Counted from the first letter of the stretch, positions 33,441 to 47,200 are shown. The stretch: 64,000 bases of DNA from Chrysoporthe austroafricana (GCA_001051155.2 JYIP02000002.1:5437315-5501314); one strand, 5' to 3'. The notes: a model not told the origin generated them from the sequence alone. Program-made: numbers and translations.

Positions 33441-36400
33441 AAAGGAAGGATCGCTTATAATAGAATAATAGCCGATCAGGATTACGAAGTCCTTATGCGC
33501 AATTACGAAAGAAAACGAGAAATATATTATATTAAACGCATATATTAACAAGTAGCGATATAATGCACTTTTAGATAGCAGCATATAAGGAAATTTTTTA
33601 TCTTATTAGAAATCGTTAATATAGAACAAATTCTCTGGACGTAAAAGAAAGATCCTTATAGACTTAATATTATAAAAGGAAAAGCGGTTATATATAATTT
33701 TGGTATAATTGATATAAAAACTAATTACTTACTTATCTTAATTCAAAGCTTTATAACAAATATAACTTTCGATATTATAAATACGGTATAATACGAGTTA
33801 ATCTTAAGAATACTTTAGCTTAAGAAGTATAATTTTCGAATCGATTGGATTATTAGCCAGATTTTATAGAAATAGGCTATATTTATTGAAAAGGTTATAA
33901 TTAACAAAAAAGGAAAAGTCTTATTTATTGAAAATAGTATTAAGAATATACGCTTAAATAAGCTTAAATATACTTTTAAAGCAAACGGATTTATTAGAAT
34001 ATAGGGAAAGATTATAAATATTTCGAATTTATAAATATAAGTTAAAGATAAATTAAAAATTTAAGCGATTAGCGATTAATAAAAGGCTAATCCAGCGCAA
34101 AACGTTATAAAACTATATAGATTATAGAATTATAAAGAAATACCGTTTCAAGAATAATAAATATAGAATAATTACGGAAAAAGATTTGAGCTAATAAATA
34201 GCAAATACTCAAAATTACCAGAAATTAAGCTTTGCAAATAGCAATAAAAAGCAAGAGAAATAAAGTATGCTTAATAATACTTTTTATTCTTCTAAATCTT
34301 AGAAAATAAAAAAAGACCAATATTCGAATTCAAGAATATATTAAAAGAATATTATAAATTTAAAAAATTATAGCAAAGGAAATTCAATACCGGCTTATTA
34401 AAATATAGCCTTTTTAATTATAAAATCTTATTAAAAGAAAAAATTAAATTGCAAAACTATCTTATTTATAAGCTTAATTAAATAAAGCTCGAAGCATTTA
34501 AGGAATATATTAACGAAAATCTGAAAAGAAGCTATATACGGAAATCGCAATTACTTGCAAAATACCCGATCCTATTTATATTCAAGAAGAATAGCAAATT
34601 ACGACTTTATATAGACTATCGATAGCTTAACGATATTATAATTAAGAATCGCTATCCTTTACTTTTAATAGGAAAAATGCAAGATCGATTGATCGGAATA
34701 AATTGATTTACGATATTCGATTTCAAAGAAAGATATTATTATATTCGGATTAAGGAAAATAATATTTGGAAAATAGCATTTAGGATTCGCTATAAATATT
34801 TCGAATATATAATTTTACTTTTTAAATTAATTAATGCGCTTATATTCTTCCAAAAAATAATTAATAATATCTTTTGCGAATACTTAAATACTATTATTAT
34901 CGTTTATTTTAACGATATCTTTATTTACTTAAAAGATCTTGAATTATATAAATAGTATATATAGCAAATATTCCAGATTTTATAAGATAATAAGTTCTTA
35001 ATCGAATTAAGCAAATGCTGCTTTTATTAGCAAAAAATTAATTATTTCGGTTATATAATAGAATTAAATAAGATTAGCATATAGAAAGATAAAATTCAAA
35101 TAGTAAAAAAATAGCTTATACCGGAAAAAATTAAAGAAATTAGAATATTTTTCGGCTATATTAACTTTTATCGATAATTTATTTAGGATTATAGCAAAGT
35201 CGTATGCCCTTTTACGGATCTTATAAAAAAAGATCGGAAATTCGAATAAATATAAGAAATATAAGAAATATTTAACGAAATCAAGAAACGAATTATATTA
35301 GAACTTATATTTTGCAAAGCAAACCCAAATAAGCTATTTGAAATCGAAACCGATATATCAGATTATGCATTCGGAAAGTAATTTGGTTAACGAAACGATT
35401 AAGGATATTTCAAGATCGTAAGCAACTTTTCAAAGAAATTGAATAGCCCAGAATTCAATTATAGCATTCTAAATAAAGAATTAATAGCAATTGTAAAAGC
35501 ATTCGAAAAATAGCAATACTATTTAATTAGAATCAAATACTAGATTATAATGCATTCTAATTATAAAAACTTAATAATATTTATAATAATAAAGGTTTTG
35601 AATAAGCAATAAGTTAAATAAGCAGAATTCTTCTTATAATTCGATTTAAAGATTGTTTATTGCAAAAGATTCGAAAATAGCAGAATAAATATATTTAGCA
35701 AACGATTAGATTATTAAAATATAAAATCTAGAAAGTTCTAGAATATTTTCTAATAAAACAAAAATAGCAATTTTATAAATAAAATTAAGGAACTCAATAC
35801 GATTATTAGAATCTCTAATAATAAAAAGAAACCAGAAAATATAATTACGGAAAAATAAAACGAATATATCAGAAATATATATAGTATACTCGCATACGGC
35901 TATTAAAGAATCAAAGCTATATATAAAAGAATTAAGAGATATTAGAACTTTTTAAGATTAAGAAAAAGGATTGAAATAATTTTACGAGAATGCAATAGCT
36001 ATAAGAAAAATAAAATCGAATATTATAAGCTTTATAGATTGCTTTAACCGCTTCTTATTCCGGAAGCAGTTTGGCAATCTATTAACTAAGATATTATTAT
36101 TAAGCTACCTTTTTTACGAAAACTTTTAATGAAAATATAATATAATAGCATTTTAATAATAATTTGCAAATTAAGCAAATACGCTTATTTCCTATTATAT
36201 AAGGAAAGTAATATAGCAGAAAACCTCGTATATACGTTTCTCAGGATAATTATAGCTAATTACGGTATATTTAAAGAAATTATTTCTGATAGAAATAAGA
36301 AATTTATATTAAATTTCTAGTTTTTATTTATAAAATTATTCGGAATACGATAGAAAATATCCATAGCATTTTACTTATAAATGAATAAATAAATAGAATA

Positions 36401-37140
36401 AACGAACCAGATTATTAAGCAATATCTATAATATTACGTAAATTACAAATAAAATAACTGGGTTAACTTGCTATTATTAGCACAATTCGCATATAATAAT
36501 ACAAATATAAATACGATTAAGAAATTACTATTTTACGCACTTTACGGCTATAATCTGACAGCTTATTATAATGAATTACTAGGAGCAAATGCAGAAATAG
36601 CAGAAAAACGAATTCGCAAAATTAAGAAAATCCAAAAAGAATTTTAAGAAAAACTAAAGTTTATATAAGAAAAAATAACGAGATATGCCAATTCCAAAAG
36701 GATTAAAAGACCAATCCTATAGGAAAAGGATAAAGTCTATTTTATTCGACAAAAAGAGCATATTAGAATAATGAAACCTTCTTACTTATTAGATTATAAG
36801 AAACTTAGCCCATTTAAGATTTTAAAGAGAATTTCAAATATTAATTTCGAACTTATATTACCTTATAGAATAAGAATTCATTCGGTATTTCATATTTCGT
36901 TTTTCGAATTAATACTTAATGCAATTAAAACAGATAAAGCTATACAAATCGAAATTAATAAATCGGAATACGAAATTGAATAGATTTTCAAATATCGAAA
37001 TCCAAATAAGCATAAAGAATATCTAATCAAGTAGAAAGGATACTACTTGAGCGAAAATAGCTAAGAATTAATCAGTAACCTAAATAATGCATAACAAGCA
37101 TTTAAAAGGTATTAAGAAAGGCAATTAACTAGTTAGCCGG
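33420..37140 (+). pseudogene. pol: A4 pol: protease, RT, RNase H, integrase, chromodomain
   Basis: The protease motif (33565-33600) reads ALLDSSI*GNF with catalytic Asp kept. A one-base insertion lies just downstream (about 33595-33610). The distance from protease motif to RT box is 1,346 here against 1,347 in A1, so further small indels exist. RT is about 34300-35030, with box YFND (34905-34916), the only family A copy keeping the second Asp. RNase H is about 35250-35720, with ETDISDYAFG. Integrase (about 35880-36900) ends in an open piece, 36771-36983, containing PFKILKRISNINFEL and RIHSVFHISFFEL, the integrase C-terminal fold. The chromodomain is about 36960-37100 with EYLIK*KGYYLSENS. Confidence 0.87.
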
Positions 37141-37815
37141 AAGAATAATTAAAAAGACCCGGTATAATCTTATGCCTTGCAATTAAGTCGATAATAGACT
37201 AGTCGATATCGGAACCAAATTGCTATAAGGCAGTATCTAGATTAAAATTTTCAGGAAAAGGATTTTTGGGAACCAAAAGATTCCGAAATACGATATTCGG
37301 CCTCGGCTTTATAACGCTCTTCTTCCTCTTCTTTAGCTTCTAACTTTTCCAACTTCTCAATAATATTCAAATTCCGATATATCGCGCGAGCTATTTTCTC
37401 GGCCTATAAATAATATTATTTCCGTAACCGAAAAACTTTCGCATTAGCTAATATCGTTTCCTTTTTAGCAATATCCAATTCCGTTTCAATTTAAGAATAC
37501 TACTTTATAATTCGCTATATTTGAACGGGAATAAAGCTTGCTATATTATAATTGTTACGCTTGCTGCGAATATATTCGGCATAATATAAAGAATCTTTTT
37601 CCGAAATGTAATAAAAAAGATTACGATCCGAATAAGAAAAATACGCAAGTATTTTAAAATAGCAAGAAAAAACCGTAAGCCAAAAGGTATTGCTTTAATC
37701 CGTTTTCTTATAAAAACGTTTTTCGATTCTGCAAGATATCCTGATTAGAAAAGAGATATTGGAAAAAGAAAGTTAATAAAAGCCTTACAGGAAATTATTA
37801 GAAACGATAATTAAC
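37133..37815 (-). pseudogene. A4 antisense ORF (aORF)
   Basis: Same placement as in A1, A2 and A5. The minus strand shows the NIEKLEKLEAKE-type helix (about 37330-37370), the segment before SFDLD-like residues (about 37240), and an upstream coiled coil and Cys region with more stops. It differs from the A1/A2 versions in the middle, so family A carries more than one aORF allele. Product unknown. Confidence 0.5.
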
Positions 37816-37828
37816 AAGAAAGGGATAA
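37816..37828 (+). other. A4 polypurine tract
   Basis: aagaaagggataa sits immediately before the 3' LTR, matching the tract in A2. Confidence 0.65.
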
Positions 37829-38276
37829 TATTATAATTAATATAAGAATGGCCTGCTAATATACTTAAAAGCAAAAAGGGCTAATAAGCCAGCTTATATA
37901 ATAACCCTATTAAAAAATACTTATAAGGATTATATAATCCGGAATTAAAGGTTAGACCGATAAAATTACTATCGGTCTTAATAGTTTTGTATGGACTAAT
38001 AAAATCGATAACGGTCCTATTAGTTTAAAACTGAAAAGCCGGATATATAAGAATAGGATATCTATTAAATAAATTATTATAACTTTTTAATCGTAAATCT
38101 AAATATTATTTGAACCTTATTATATATCCAAGCGATAGCCTTATAAGCTTATAAATATTATAAATATTAGTTGAAACAGGTTTCCGGTATTTAAAGCTAT
38201 ATTTGACACCGCTCTTGCTAGTATAAACCCTTTTGATTTTACAGTTTATCCTAAAATTGCTGTAGCGTTTATAATA
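37829..38276 (+). repeat. A4 3' LTR (448 bp)
   Basis: Starts tattataattaatataag and ends gcgtttataata; TSD copy agtac follows (38277-38281). It carries the same U3 block as the 5' LTR, including accgata...tatcggt, and differs by transitions where compared. Confidence 0.9.
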
Positions 38277-38281
38277 AGTAC

Positions 38282-38790
38282 GCTTCTCGTTTAAGTTTCC
38301 AAAAATTTTAGCGAAAGCTAATTCAAAGTTAGTATAATGCTGGAAAATGCGCTTAGTATTTTTAGAGCGAAGGTTTTCGCTATTATTCAAATAATTTCGG
38401 AAAGTTAGTTCTTATTACTGAAAGGTAATCCTTTCGAAACGATTTCCCGCGAAATTAATCTTATTGTAAGTAGTTTTAAACTAAGCATTATAATGCTTGA
38501 AATAAGCTTTGAATTAAGTTAAGAAGGCTTGGAAGTCTTTTCGAATGCTTTTGTAAAGCTTAAGCTTATCAAGCTTGAAAGCTTTAGCTTATTAGAAAGC
38601 ATTAAAGCGGAAAATCTCGTTTTTAATTTCTTTAAGCTGCTAGTATAAGGCTATATTTTATTGCTAGAACTATTCGTTAGTAAAGATAGTTAGAGCTTTT
38701 TCCTGAAAAGCTTGGTTATTAAAAGAAAACGGGGTTTGGAACGCTATCGTATTTCCGGTATTGCTTAAAAGATATATATTAAACCGTTTT
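38282..38790 (-). pseudogene. gag: A3 gag, N-terminal half
   Basis: Minus-strand gag: N-terminal helical part near 38500-38790 and capsid segment with NFELAFAKIFGNLNEKR near 38280-38350. A piece at 38106-38390 looks open on the minus strand but spans the A4 LTR border, so it is not one gene: only its part right of 38281 is gag. Confidence 0.7.
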
Positions 38791-38809
38791 TAAACAAGAA
38801 TCGTAAAAA

Positions 38810-39244
38810 TATTATAAATACTGCAGCAATTTTAAGATAAACTGTAAAATTAAAAGGGTTTATATTAATAAAAGCGGTATTAAATATAGCTTTGAATATT
38901 AGAAATATAATTAATGAAATCTCGCAATATTTATAAACCAATAAAGTTATTATTAAAATATAAAGTAAGGTTTAAGTAATATTTAGATTTACGATTAAAG
39001 AGTTATAGCAACTTATTTAGTAAATATTTTATCTTTATATATCTAGCTCTTTATTTTTAAATTGCTAGCTTATTTAATAATTTAATAAGCCGGCTTACTG
39101 GATTACTTAATAACTGGGTAATCTTTATCTTATTTGACCTTAACCCTGAATTCTATAGCGGTTATAAGGTTTCGAGTAAATTTGGAAATAAGGTATTAGC
39201 TTTCTTTCTTTTTGTATAGCCCAGTTCTTTATTGAGTTATAATA
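38810..39244 (-). repeat. A3 5' LTR (435 bp)
   Basis: Read on +, begins tattataaatactgcagc and ends gagttataata. Its U3 is related to the A5 subtype (ccggcttactggattactt/aataactgggtaatc). Gag follows on the minus strand. Confidence 0.85.
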
Positions 39245-39701
39245 GCTATTATATGCGAATTATATTAATAATAGCAAGTCGATTTAATTATTTTATTTGT
39301 AATTTATATAGTATTATAAGTATTATTTAATAATTTGATTTAAGGTTATTTTATTTATTTATCCGTTTGCAAATAAAATGCTATAAACTTTTTTGCTATA
39401 TTTCAAATAGTTTTATAAATAAAATTTAGAAATTTAATACGAATTTCTTATCTCTATCGGAAATAATTTCTTTAAGCATATTATAATTAATTATAATTGT
39501 TTTAAAGAATGTATATACGAGGTTTTCCGCTATACTGCTTTTTTTATAAAGGAAAAAGTAAGCGTATTTGCTTAATTTGCAAATTATTATTAAAATATTA
39601 TTATATTGCATTTTAATTAAGAGTTCTTGTAAAAAGAATAACTTAATAATAAAATCTTAGCTAATAAATTGCCAAATTATTTTTAAAACGAAAAGCGATT
39701 A
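39245..39701 (-). mobile_element. Element A6: integrase fragment of an older family A copy
   Basis: The minus strand shows the integrase core: an open part at 39426-39611 with MQYNNILIIICKLSKYAYFFLY and MLKEIISDRDKKFVLNF, the best-preserved second catalytic Asp region in family A. It is bounded left by the A3 insertion and right by the A7 insertion. The rest of the copy lies outside the window on both sides. It is the target of both A3 and A7, hence older than either. Confidence 0.8.
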
Positions 39702-40075
39702 TATTATAACTTAATATATAAGCCAATAAATATACGAAAGAGACTAACGGAAGCAATTAAACTAATAAAACCTCGGGAAGTAATTCGCAAGAATTACGTA
39801 ATTTAAAGTTAAAGGTTAAACTAACGGAATCGCTATTAGTTTTAATAGTTTATATAAACTGATATTGTTAATAACGGTTTTAATAGTTCAGTTTGAAAAG
39901 CCGGATATATATAAAACTAAATACTTATTAAATAGATTATTATAACTTTTCAATTATAAATCTAAATACTATTTGAACTTTATAATACTTTCGAATAATA
40001 GCCTTATCGGCTTATAAATATTACAATACTATATTAATTATATTTTCAATATTTAAAGCTATATTTAATACCGTT
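39702..40075 (+). repeat. A7 5' LTR, first part
   Basis: Starts tattataacttaatatataag. The U3 has its own sequence at first (with cgcaagaattacg), then a block close to A4. It is broken by B2 at ccgtt (40071-40075); the rest is at 50737-50798. Confidence 0.85.
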
Positions 40076-40282
40076 TAATAGCAAAACCTATAAACGAAAT
40101 GAATTCGTAATGGATTTGCCTGGTAAATCTATAGTAAATCCCTTAATAAATACGCAATAAATTCATTAAATAAATGCTATACCCTTACCGGAAAGCCTAT
40201 ATAATGCCTTAATAGGCTTTAGCATAATTCACTTTCTTAGAAAAAATATGCTTTATAATATATTTTAATACGTTTACTATTA
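40076..40282 (+). repeat. B2 5' LTR (207 bp)
   Basis: Starts taatagcaaaacct and ends actatta. It is followed after two bases by ttggtagctatgc, the best-preserved primer-site-like TGG sequence of family B. Confidence 0.93.
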
Positions 40283-40284
40283 AT

Positions 40285-40300
40285 TGGTAGCTATGCTTTG
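40285..40300 (+). other. Primer-binding-site-like sequence of family B
   Basis: tggtagctatgctttg begins two bases plus one T after the LTR. A TGG start fits pairing with the CCA end of a tRNA, the usual minus-strand primer. B1 has tagtagctacgc, RIP-altered. Which tRNA would pair cannot be decided here. Confidence 0.45.
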
Positions 40301-40330
40301 CACGCTTTTGCTGCGTAATCGGGTTTCGAT

Positions 40331-40484
40331 TATCAGCTCTATAAAACAACAGTTCCTATAAGAATATCGGTCCTATAAGATAACGGCTTCTATAAAAGTA
40401 TTGGCTCTATAAAGTATCGGTTCTTATAAGAATATCAGTCTTATAGGATATCGGCTTCTATAGAAATAGCATTCTTATAAGAAA
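40331..40484 (+). repeat. B2 leader tandem repeats
   Basis: Same array as in B1, for example cagctctataaaacaac, agttcctataagaatatcgg and tcctataagataacgg. Units of 16-18 bases differ from B1 by transitions. Confidence 0.75.
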
Positions 40485-43400
40485 TATTACAATTATTTAT
40501 CGATAATTTATTGCTAATTTACTATAATAATTACCGGCAATAATATTTTATTATTGCGGCCTATCGATTATATCGAGATTAAGCATTCTGCTTAGGTATA
40601 TAAGTTTATATAAGCTTTGAACGACCTTGAAAGGAAGGATTGAGTTATATCGGATATCAAGATCTTTCTCGAAATTGCATATGCTTTCGTTAATTAGAAA
40701 CTTTTGGCCGATTAATACGAAAAGGCAAAACAGAATCTTAAGGAAGCCAATATACTTTTGCAGAAAGCAAAAGTATAAGTAATTAAGCAAGGATAGCCTT
40801 TATTGCCTAAGCGTTAGATTCAAGAAAGAAGAAAGTCGAATTTCGATAAGAATTTATTTCAGTAAATAGGAAAGAATAATATGTTCTGGAAAGATTTTTT
40901 CAAATATTGCAAACTTTAATAGCTTGCCGAAACGATAATGGAAAAGGAGCGATAATAAATATTTATAGAAATAAACGAGAGCGAAAATACTTTTCGATTT
41001 AATAATCCGGAAAATTTATTAGAAAAATTAGCTTAGCAATAATTTATCGAAAATCGAGAGCATTATATATTTGAATATATTAATATTAATAACGGAATCA
41101 AATATATTTATTTATTATAATATTCGATTGAAAATCCAAATCCCAGATTTACCGATAAATTTGGGAATTTTTCAGCTATAATAAGAAAAATAGATAAAGG
41201 CAAAAGAAAATAACCAGTTCTAGAAAATAAGCGCATTTCTTTCCTTTTAATAAGAACTCAGAATCGGAATATTTCCAGATAAAGTTCTATTATAGCTATT
41301 CCAGCTAACCTTATAAACTTTATAGCAGAAAGCATATTAATGCCCTAATCGGGTTTATTAGACTATTCGTAGCTTTTCGGGAAAGAAAATTATAAAGAAA
41401 AAAAACTAAATAAAAGAGGATCGGATAATTTTATTACTATCTTTCAGAAATATCCAACCCTTTCTTTCCTAATTACTAGCCTATTGGATTAGTTTTTATA
41501 GCAACTCGAAATGAAAGCAATTTATTAAAACGGCTTTATTTCGGAAAAAGTAGCATATATTGGGTTTAAGAAAATATTCCGATTATAATAAGCTTTCAAT
41601 ATATAAGCGCTTCAATCGGAATTTACTAAAAAACCCTTTCCCGTTTCGATTACGAAATATTACGCTAGCAATAAATATCGCTTTATTAGACTAGCATTTC
41701 CTAATACTAAAGAACGCATTCGGCAAATATTTATATTAGGGATAAGAGGTTAACCAGATTAAAAATTATTTTCGAATCCCGAGCCGGATATTGAAATTAA
41801 CTTTAATCTCTAAGAAAAACTGATTAATAAGCCAGATAAATTATTGGATTTATCGAATTTTAGCAATAATAAAAGCAATAATTCTCGAAACCTATTATTC
41901 GGCTATAAGCAATTTAAAGATTTTCAAGCTTATCGACCTGATTTACTTAAACTTATAGCATTGCCCGTTAGCATTAATAAGGAATTTAAGAATATAATTA
42001 TAGAGCAATTCCGACTTTATAAAAACTGGAACGATTATATTAACTTAATAATCGTATTTACTATAAATAGCAAAATTATTATTTAGAAAGACTTTTAAGC
42101 TTTTATAAATTAGTATAAAATATATATAGCTAAAAATGCAAAACGCGCTAAATATTTTAGCTTCTATTTACTCGCTTGCTTAATTAAAATAATATATATT
42201 TAATTCTATTTTATATTATTCCTTTAAAAGCGTAAAAACCTTATTTTATATAAGCATAATTAGAATTAATAGAAAAAGTAATTGAAAAGAGATTTCTTTA
42301 TATTGCGGAAAATTATAAAAAATTTGCTAAACGCTTAATAATATTTCAGGAAAAATATACGAAATAATTGCAATATTCTGGAATTCACTTATTATATCTA
42401 TCGATTTATTAAGCTAACCGAATACTCAAATTCGTATTTAGCCAAAAATATCTAGGATTGGATCGATAAAGAACTAATAGCTAGATATTTCGATAAACCT
42501 AGTCGAAATAAGGATACGAAAGATTTCGAAAAATATTTTAAGGCGAAACAAAAAATATAGCATATTTTCAAATCAGATTGCATAATAAGACTATCTCGTA
42601 AATTTGCATAACCGATACGGAAAATTATATAGTCGGCTGCTAATTTTCCCAATATTAATATTTACTTCCCAGCCAATATATTCCCAGAACGCCCTAGAAA
42701 ATTCAAGCCTTAAAGACTTGAATATTCATTTCGCCCAATAAGGATATTTAATTAACTAAATCCATCCAAAGGCATTGGATATATCCCGGAATACGAATTC
42801 CGAAAGCTCTTATCAAAATAATAGCGAAAGCTAATAAACATTCGGAATTAATTACAAGAACGGATAGCCAGATAATAAAATATCTCTAATATAGCCAGGA
42901 AAATATTAATTAATATTATAGATAATAGCAGAAATTTAATTTTAAAAAACCGAAATTTCTAACCGCGCTTTTACTATCGATTTGTACGAAAAAATACTAG
43001 AAGACATTTTGTCCAATTAACCCTAGCAAATTTCAATATCGATAACGGAAAATTGCAATATAATCTAAATAAAAAGAATAAGCTAATTCGAGAAAGCTAT
43101 TTCCCTATAAATAACGATCTATTTATAGCGGATAGCGATAAATATAATAAAAAGACCGAAAATAGCGAAAACTTATAAAAGCAAAAGGACGAATTAGAAA
43201 AATAGGCTAATAAGAAGAATATAATAATCGAAAACGATATTTGGATTTTTCGAGCCGAAAAGGTAAAATTATTAGTAAACGAAAGCATATTCTATATTAA
43301 ATACTTTATATAACTATCCAGTTAGCTATAAAATTTTCCTAAAATCGATATATAGAAAGGAAAAATCTTGGGATATAATATTCTTATACTTACAGTTAAG

Positions 43401-44279
43401 CCTTATCAGGATAGCAGCTATATATATATAAAAGCCGTAACCAGAATATACCCGAATGGGCTGAATATAAAAGTCTGTATTAATATAAGCGCTAGTCATT
43501 ATATTATTGCCGAAAAATTGCTAGTATAATTCCTTAAAACGAAAGTAAATTAGAACGTAAAAGCTAAGCTTAAAGGCGTAAGCTAGTCGTTAGCAAAAAG
43601 CTAAGCTGAATTCGACTTATATTTCCAAAGCAATAAGTATAGCTATTTAATTATATTTCGTACCCGAATAAAAGCTTGAGTATTGGATTAATTGGAAATA
43701 AATATCTTATTAAGACAAGAATATAATATTCCTTACGAACTAAATATTTTGAATTCAGAATCGTTTATACGATTTGGTTATTTTAATAATATTATAATAA
43801 AAGTAAAAGTATTTGCCCAAATGCTAGCATAATCCCGGCAAGCAAAAGCCGCAATTATTATAGTAATATTGCTTAGATCTTATAAGCTAATCTTTATTAG
43901 TATTAAGCGAATCCTAAAAATATAACTTTTTTGTTCAAGCCGAAACAGAAAGAGTAGATAAATTGCTTGATAAGCTATTAGACTAAGGAAGTCCTGATAA
44001 CGAACCAGGCGGCGATTCTTTTGAAAATCCAGAAAAACTAACTTTTAAAAACAGTTAAACCATTCCAAACGGATTATATAATTCCGCTAGCAAATTATAA
44101 TAACTATTACTATATTGCGCGATAATATTTCTTTTAATAAACTCAAGACGGGTTATAGTTCTCAAGAGAGCTGAATTCAAACTAATTATTATTCATTAAG
44201 CATATTTTCTAACAAATTGCGGAAATTATTAGAGAATAGCTAAAAGAATACTGATTCCCGGATATGGAAACTCCCGAAA
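40484..44279 (+). pseudogene. gag: B2 gag-protease ORF
   Basis: Collinear with B1. The stretch 41844-42086 is open and reads SNNKSNNSRNLLFGYKQF, then LPVSINKEFKNIIIEQF. The capsid-like part near 42390-42540 shows FTYYIYRFIKLTEYSNSYLA. The protease active site near 43476 reads CINISASHY: the catalytic Asp is Asn. No zinc knuckle seen. Minus-strand ORFs at 40551-40790, 42452-42652 and 43097-43288 are shadows of this gene. Confidence 0.75.
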
Positions 44280-47200
44280 TAAGAGATTATTTCGAAAACA
44301 GTAATAAACTGGGAATCCGGAAAGATAAAGCTATTAAAGAATCGGAAATTGAATTCGGTATATACGTTTGCAAGCATTTACTGGAATTTCTCTATAAAGT
44401 TATAGAATTAGTACAAATATATATTAGAATTTTCAAAAATATAAATTCTATTAATATGCCAATTAACTAATAAATAAAAGTTAACTTAGTCGAAAGATAA
44501 TAGAACTAAAAAGTAAAATAAAAGCTATATTATTCAAATAAAGAAAATTAAGAAATAATTAACGAAATTTTGAACAAATTATATTAGCAAAATCGAGCTA
44601 AATAGGTTATAAATATAATGCTATTTAGTTTACTAATCTTTATAATTTGAAAGAATATAAATGGCTAGAAAAAAAGATATATAATAATTGATTTATGCGC
44701 TTTAAATAAAATTTTAATCCTTAATACTTACTTTTTGCTATTATAGCAAGAAATTATCAAATAGCTAAGAAAAAAAATATATATTATAATAATAAATATA
44801 TAGCAATTTTTCTATTAATTCTTAATATATCCAGACTATAAAAACCGATTTACTATTATTAATTATCGTAATTAAGAAAAGATAAAAGTTCTATTTATAG
44901 GATTTCGAAATTCATTATCCTATATCCAGCATTTTATAAATTAACTCTTACGACTATATTACAAATTTGCTTCCGCTTTTATAAACGATATTATTATCTA
45001 TTCAATTATAAAATAAAACTATTTGCAATACTTATAAACTATTTTCTCGCTATTTTTACGCAAAAATATTTTATTAGCTAGATCTAAATCGTTTCTTAGA
45101 TATCCTTTAATCCAGATCTTAAGATTTAAAGTAAACGGATTCGGAATTTCCAATACGGAATACCGAATGCAAGCTATTCGCGATTTGGAATTCCCTAAAA
45201 TATTCTAGTAACTAGAAAAGTTTATCGGATTTATAGGATATTTACGCTACTTAATTCCTAAATACAATTATAGAATTAATCTATTTCAGAAAAGGAAAAT
45301 TAGGATATTAAATAAAGCTTGCCAATCGAACTATTTACTTTTAAGTATAGGATAGCGAAATTATATTATGCAAGCTACTTTCGACCTAATACCAGACGAA
45401 ATTAATAGTTTTTACGATTTCAAAATAGCTTTAGAAACTAAAAATGCTTTGTTTTATTATATCTCAAACAAACTTCTTTTTATCTAATTAAATATATTTA
45501 AAGAAATAAAGTTTTTAAGTATTATTTTCCAATTAGCAAACGATTATATATAGAACGGAATATCGCTAATAGCAAATATAGCCGTATAATTAATCCTTTA
45601 TTTAAGCAAAATAATTAATAAAATAAAACGAAAATACTGGCTTATAAAGCTAGAAATAGCTTATTTAATATAACTAATATAAAAGCTGAAAACGATAATA
45701 AAATCGAATTAAGCTAAGCCAATTTATATTTTTACCGATTACGTAATAATAATTAGCATTATCTATTCGTTATCTATAAATATAGTAGATAAGATTAAGG
45801 CAAATGTACGGCTAATTTTCATTTCGGAATATTTGAGCTAATTCGATTTGAAAGCATATTATATACCGGAAAAATCGAATATTCTCGCAAATGCCATATC
45901 AAGATTGCTATTTACTTAAAAACTTATCGATAATAAGGGCGTTTTAGATAAGATATGAAAAAACGAATTTATCTAAATTCTTAATAAAATATCTATAAAT
46001 AGCAAAATAAAAAGGCATATCAAAAAAGGATACGAAAAATACCCTTTATAATCTAGAATAATCGAATAACTGAAAAACCCAAATAAGGTTGCCCGACTAC
46101 TTTTTATATTAAATTATAATAGCTTACTATTTCTTAAGGATTATTACGGGAAATAATAATTATATATCCCGAATAAAATAGCATTGGATTTCATTAAAGA
46201 AGCTTACGATAGAAAATACTATTTTAGCATAAACTGCATATAATACAATTTAACGGATCGATTCGTTATCAAATACTATTATGCCAAAATACGCAATTAT
46301 ATATCGATATATTAAGCTTATAATGAGAATAAAAACGATTTATAATAACCTTTAAAGGAAATGCAGCTTATATTATCTCTATTAATCCCATTCTATATTA
46401 TTATTATGGACTTTATTATAGAATTATCGATAATATTATTTATAAATATTATATAAGCTTTAGCTAAAATGCTATTCCTGAATGCATTCCTTATAATTAC
46501 GAATAAGTATTCCAAAATTACGATTATTATATTAGGCAATGCAATATATATTATAGCAAATTGGGCAATCCTTATTTTACGGATATTTTATATTATTAGC
46601 TAGGGAATATTTAAAAGGATTATTTCAGATAGAAATTCGAAATTCTTATCAGAATTCTGGAAATATTTATAGGAAGCTATCGGAACGAAACTTGCTTACT
46701 CTACCGCTTCGTATCCGCAAACGAATAAGCAATCTGAAATAAAGAACCGAATAATTAAAATAGCAATTCAGTATTTTATAACCGCTTATTCTAATGCAGA
46801 ATAGACCGAAATAATACTAGCATTATAATTTAACCTGAATAATATATATAACCGAATTATAAAATATTCAGCTAGCTAAATGCTATTCGGATTTAATTTA
46901 TTATCGGGCTAGTAAATAAGGGATATAGTATTTCTAATAAAGGAAATTTTCTAGGAAGAAGCTTAACTTTTCATTGCTGAAATGCAAATAATAGCCAAAT
47001 TGCAATATAATAAGCATTATTACTAGATAGTTTTCGAACTAGATAATTGAATATATATTCGCTTAGGCTACGGATATTTATTGCTAAATAACCTATTTCT
47101 GAAATTTTTATAATAGAAAATAGAACTTTTCCAAATTATTCGAAAAATAAAAAACTTAGCATATAAATTGAAATTGGCTCTCTATATAAATATTTATCCA

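Larger units (their letters stand above)
12541..38276 (+). mobile_element. Element A4: complete family A chromovirus split by A5
   Basis: Complete plus-strand copy with 448-bp LTRs (12541-12988 and 37829-38276). Flanking bases are ggtac (12536-12540) and agtac (38277-38281), a 5-bp TSD with one G/A transition. It is split in gag at 13695/32088 by A5, whose own TSD is ccgaa/ccgag. Without the 18,392-bp A5 compound and its TSD copy, A4 is 7,339 bp. Order: LTR, gag, pol, antisense ORF, polypurine tract, LTR. It is inserted in A3 gag. Confidence 0.9.
38277..39244 (-). mobile_element. Element A3, outer segment (5' LTR and gag start)
   Basis: Minus-strand copy: 5' LTR at 38810-39244, gag N-terminal half at 38282-38790, interrupted at 38277 by A4 (TSD agtac/ggtac) and continuing at 12540. 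On the right its TSD copy gctat (39245-39249) opens into integrase sequence of A6. Its 3' end lies left of the window. Confidence 0.85.

Noticed and set aside
38106..38390. Single 94-codon minus-strand gene
   Set aside because: It spans the border between the A4 3' LTR and A3 gag, so it is a chance fusion of two repeats.
40551..40790. Minus-strand ORF repeated at 52786-53025
   Set aside because: Antisense shadow of the family B gag-protease ORF; the sense frame has recognisable order and position in all copies.
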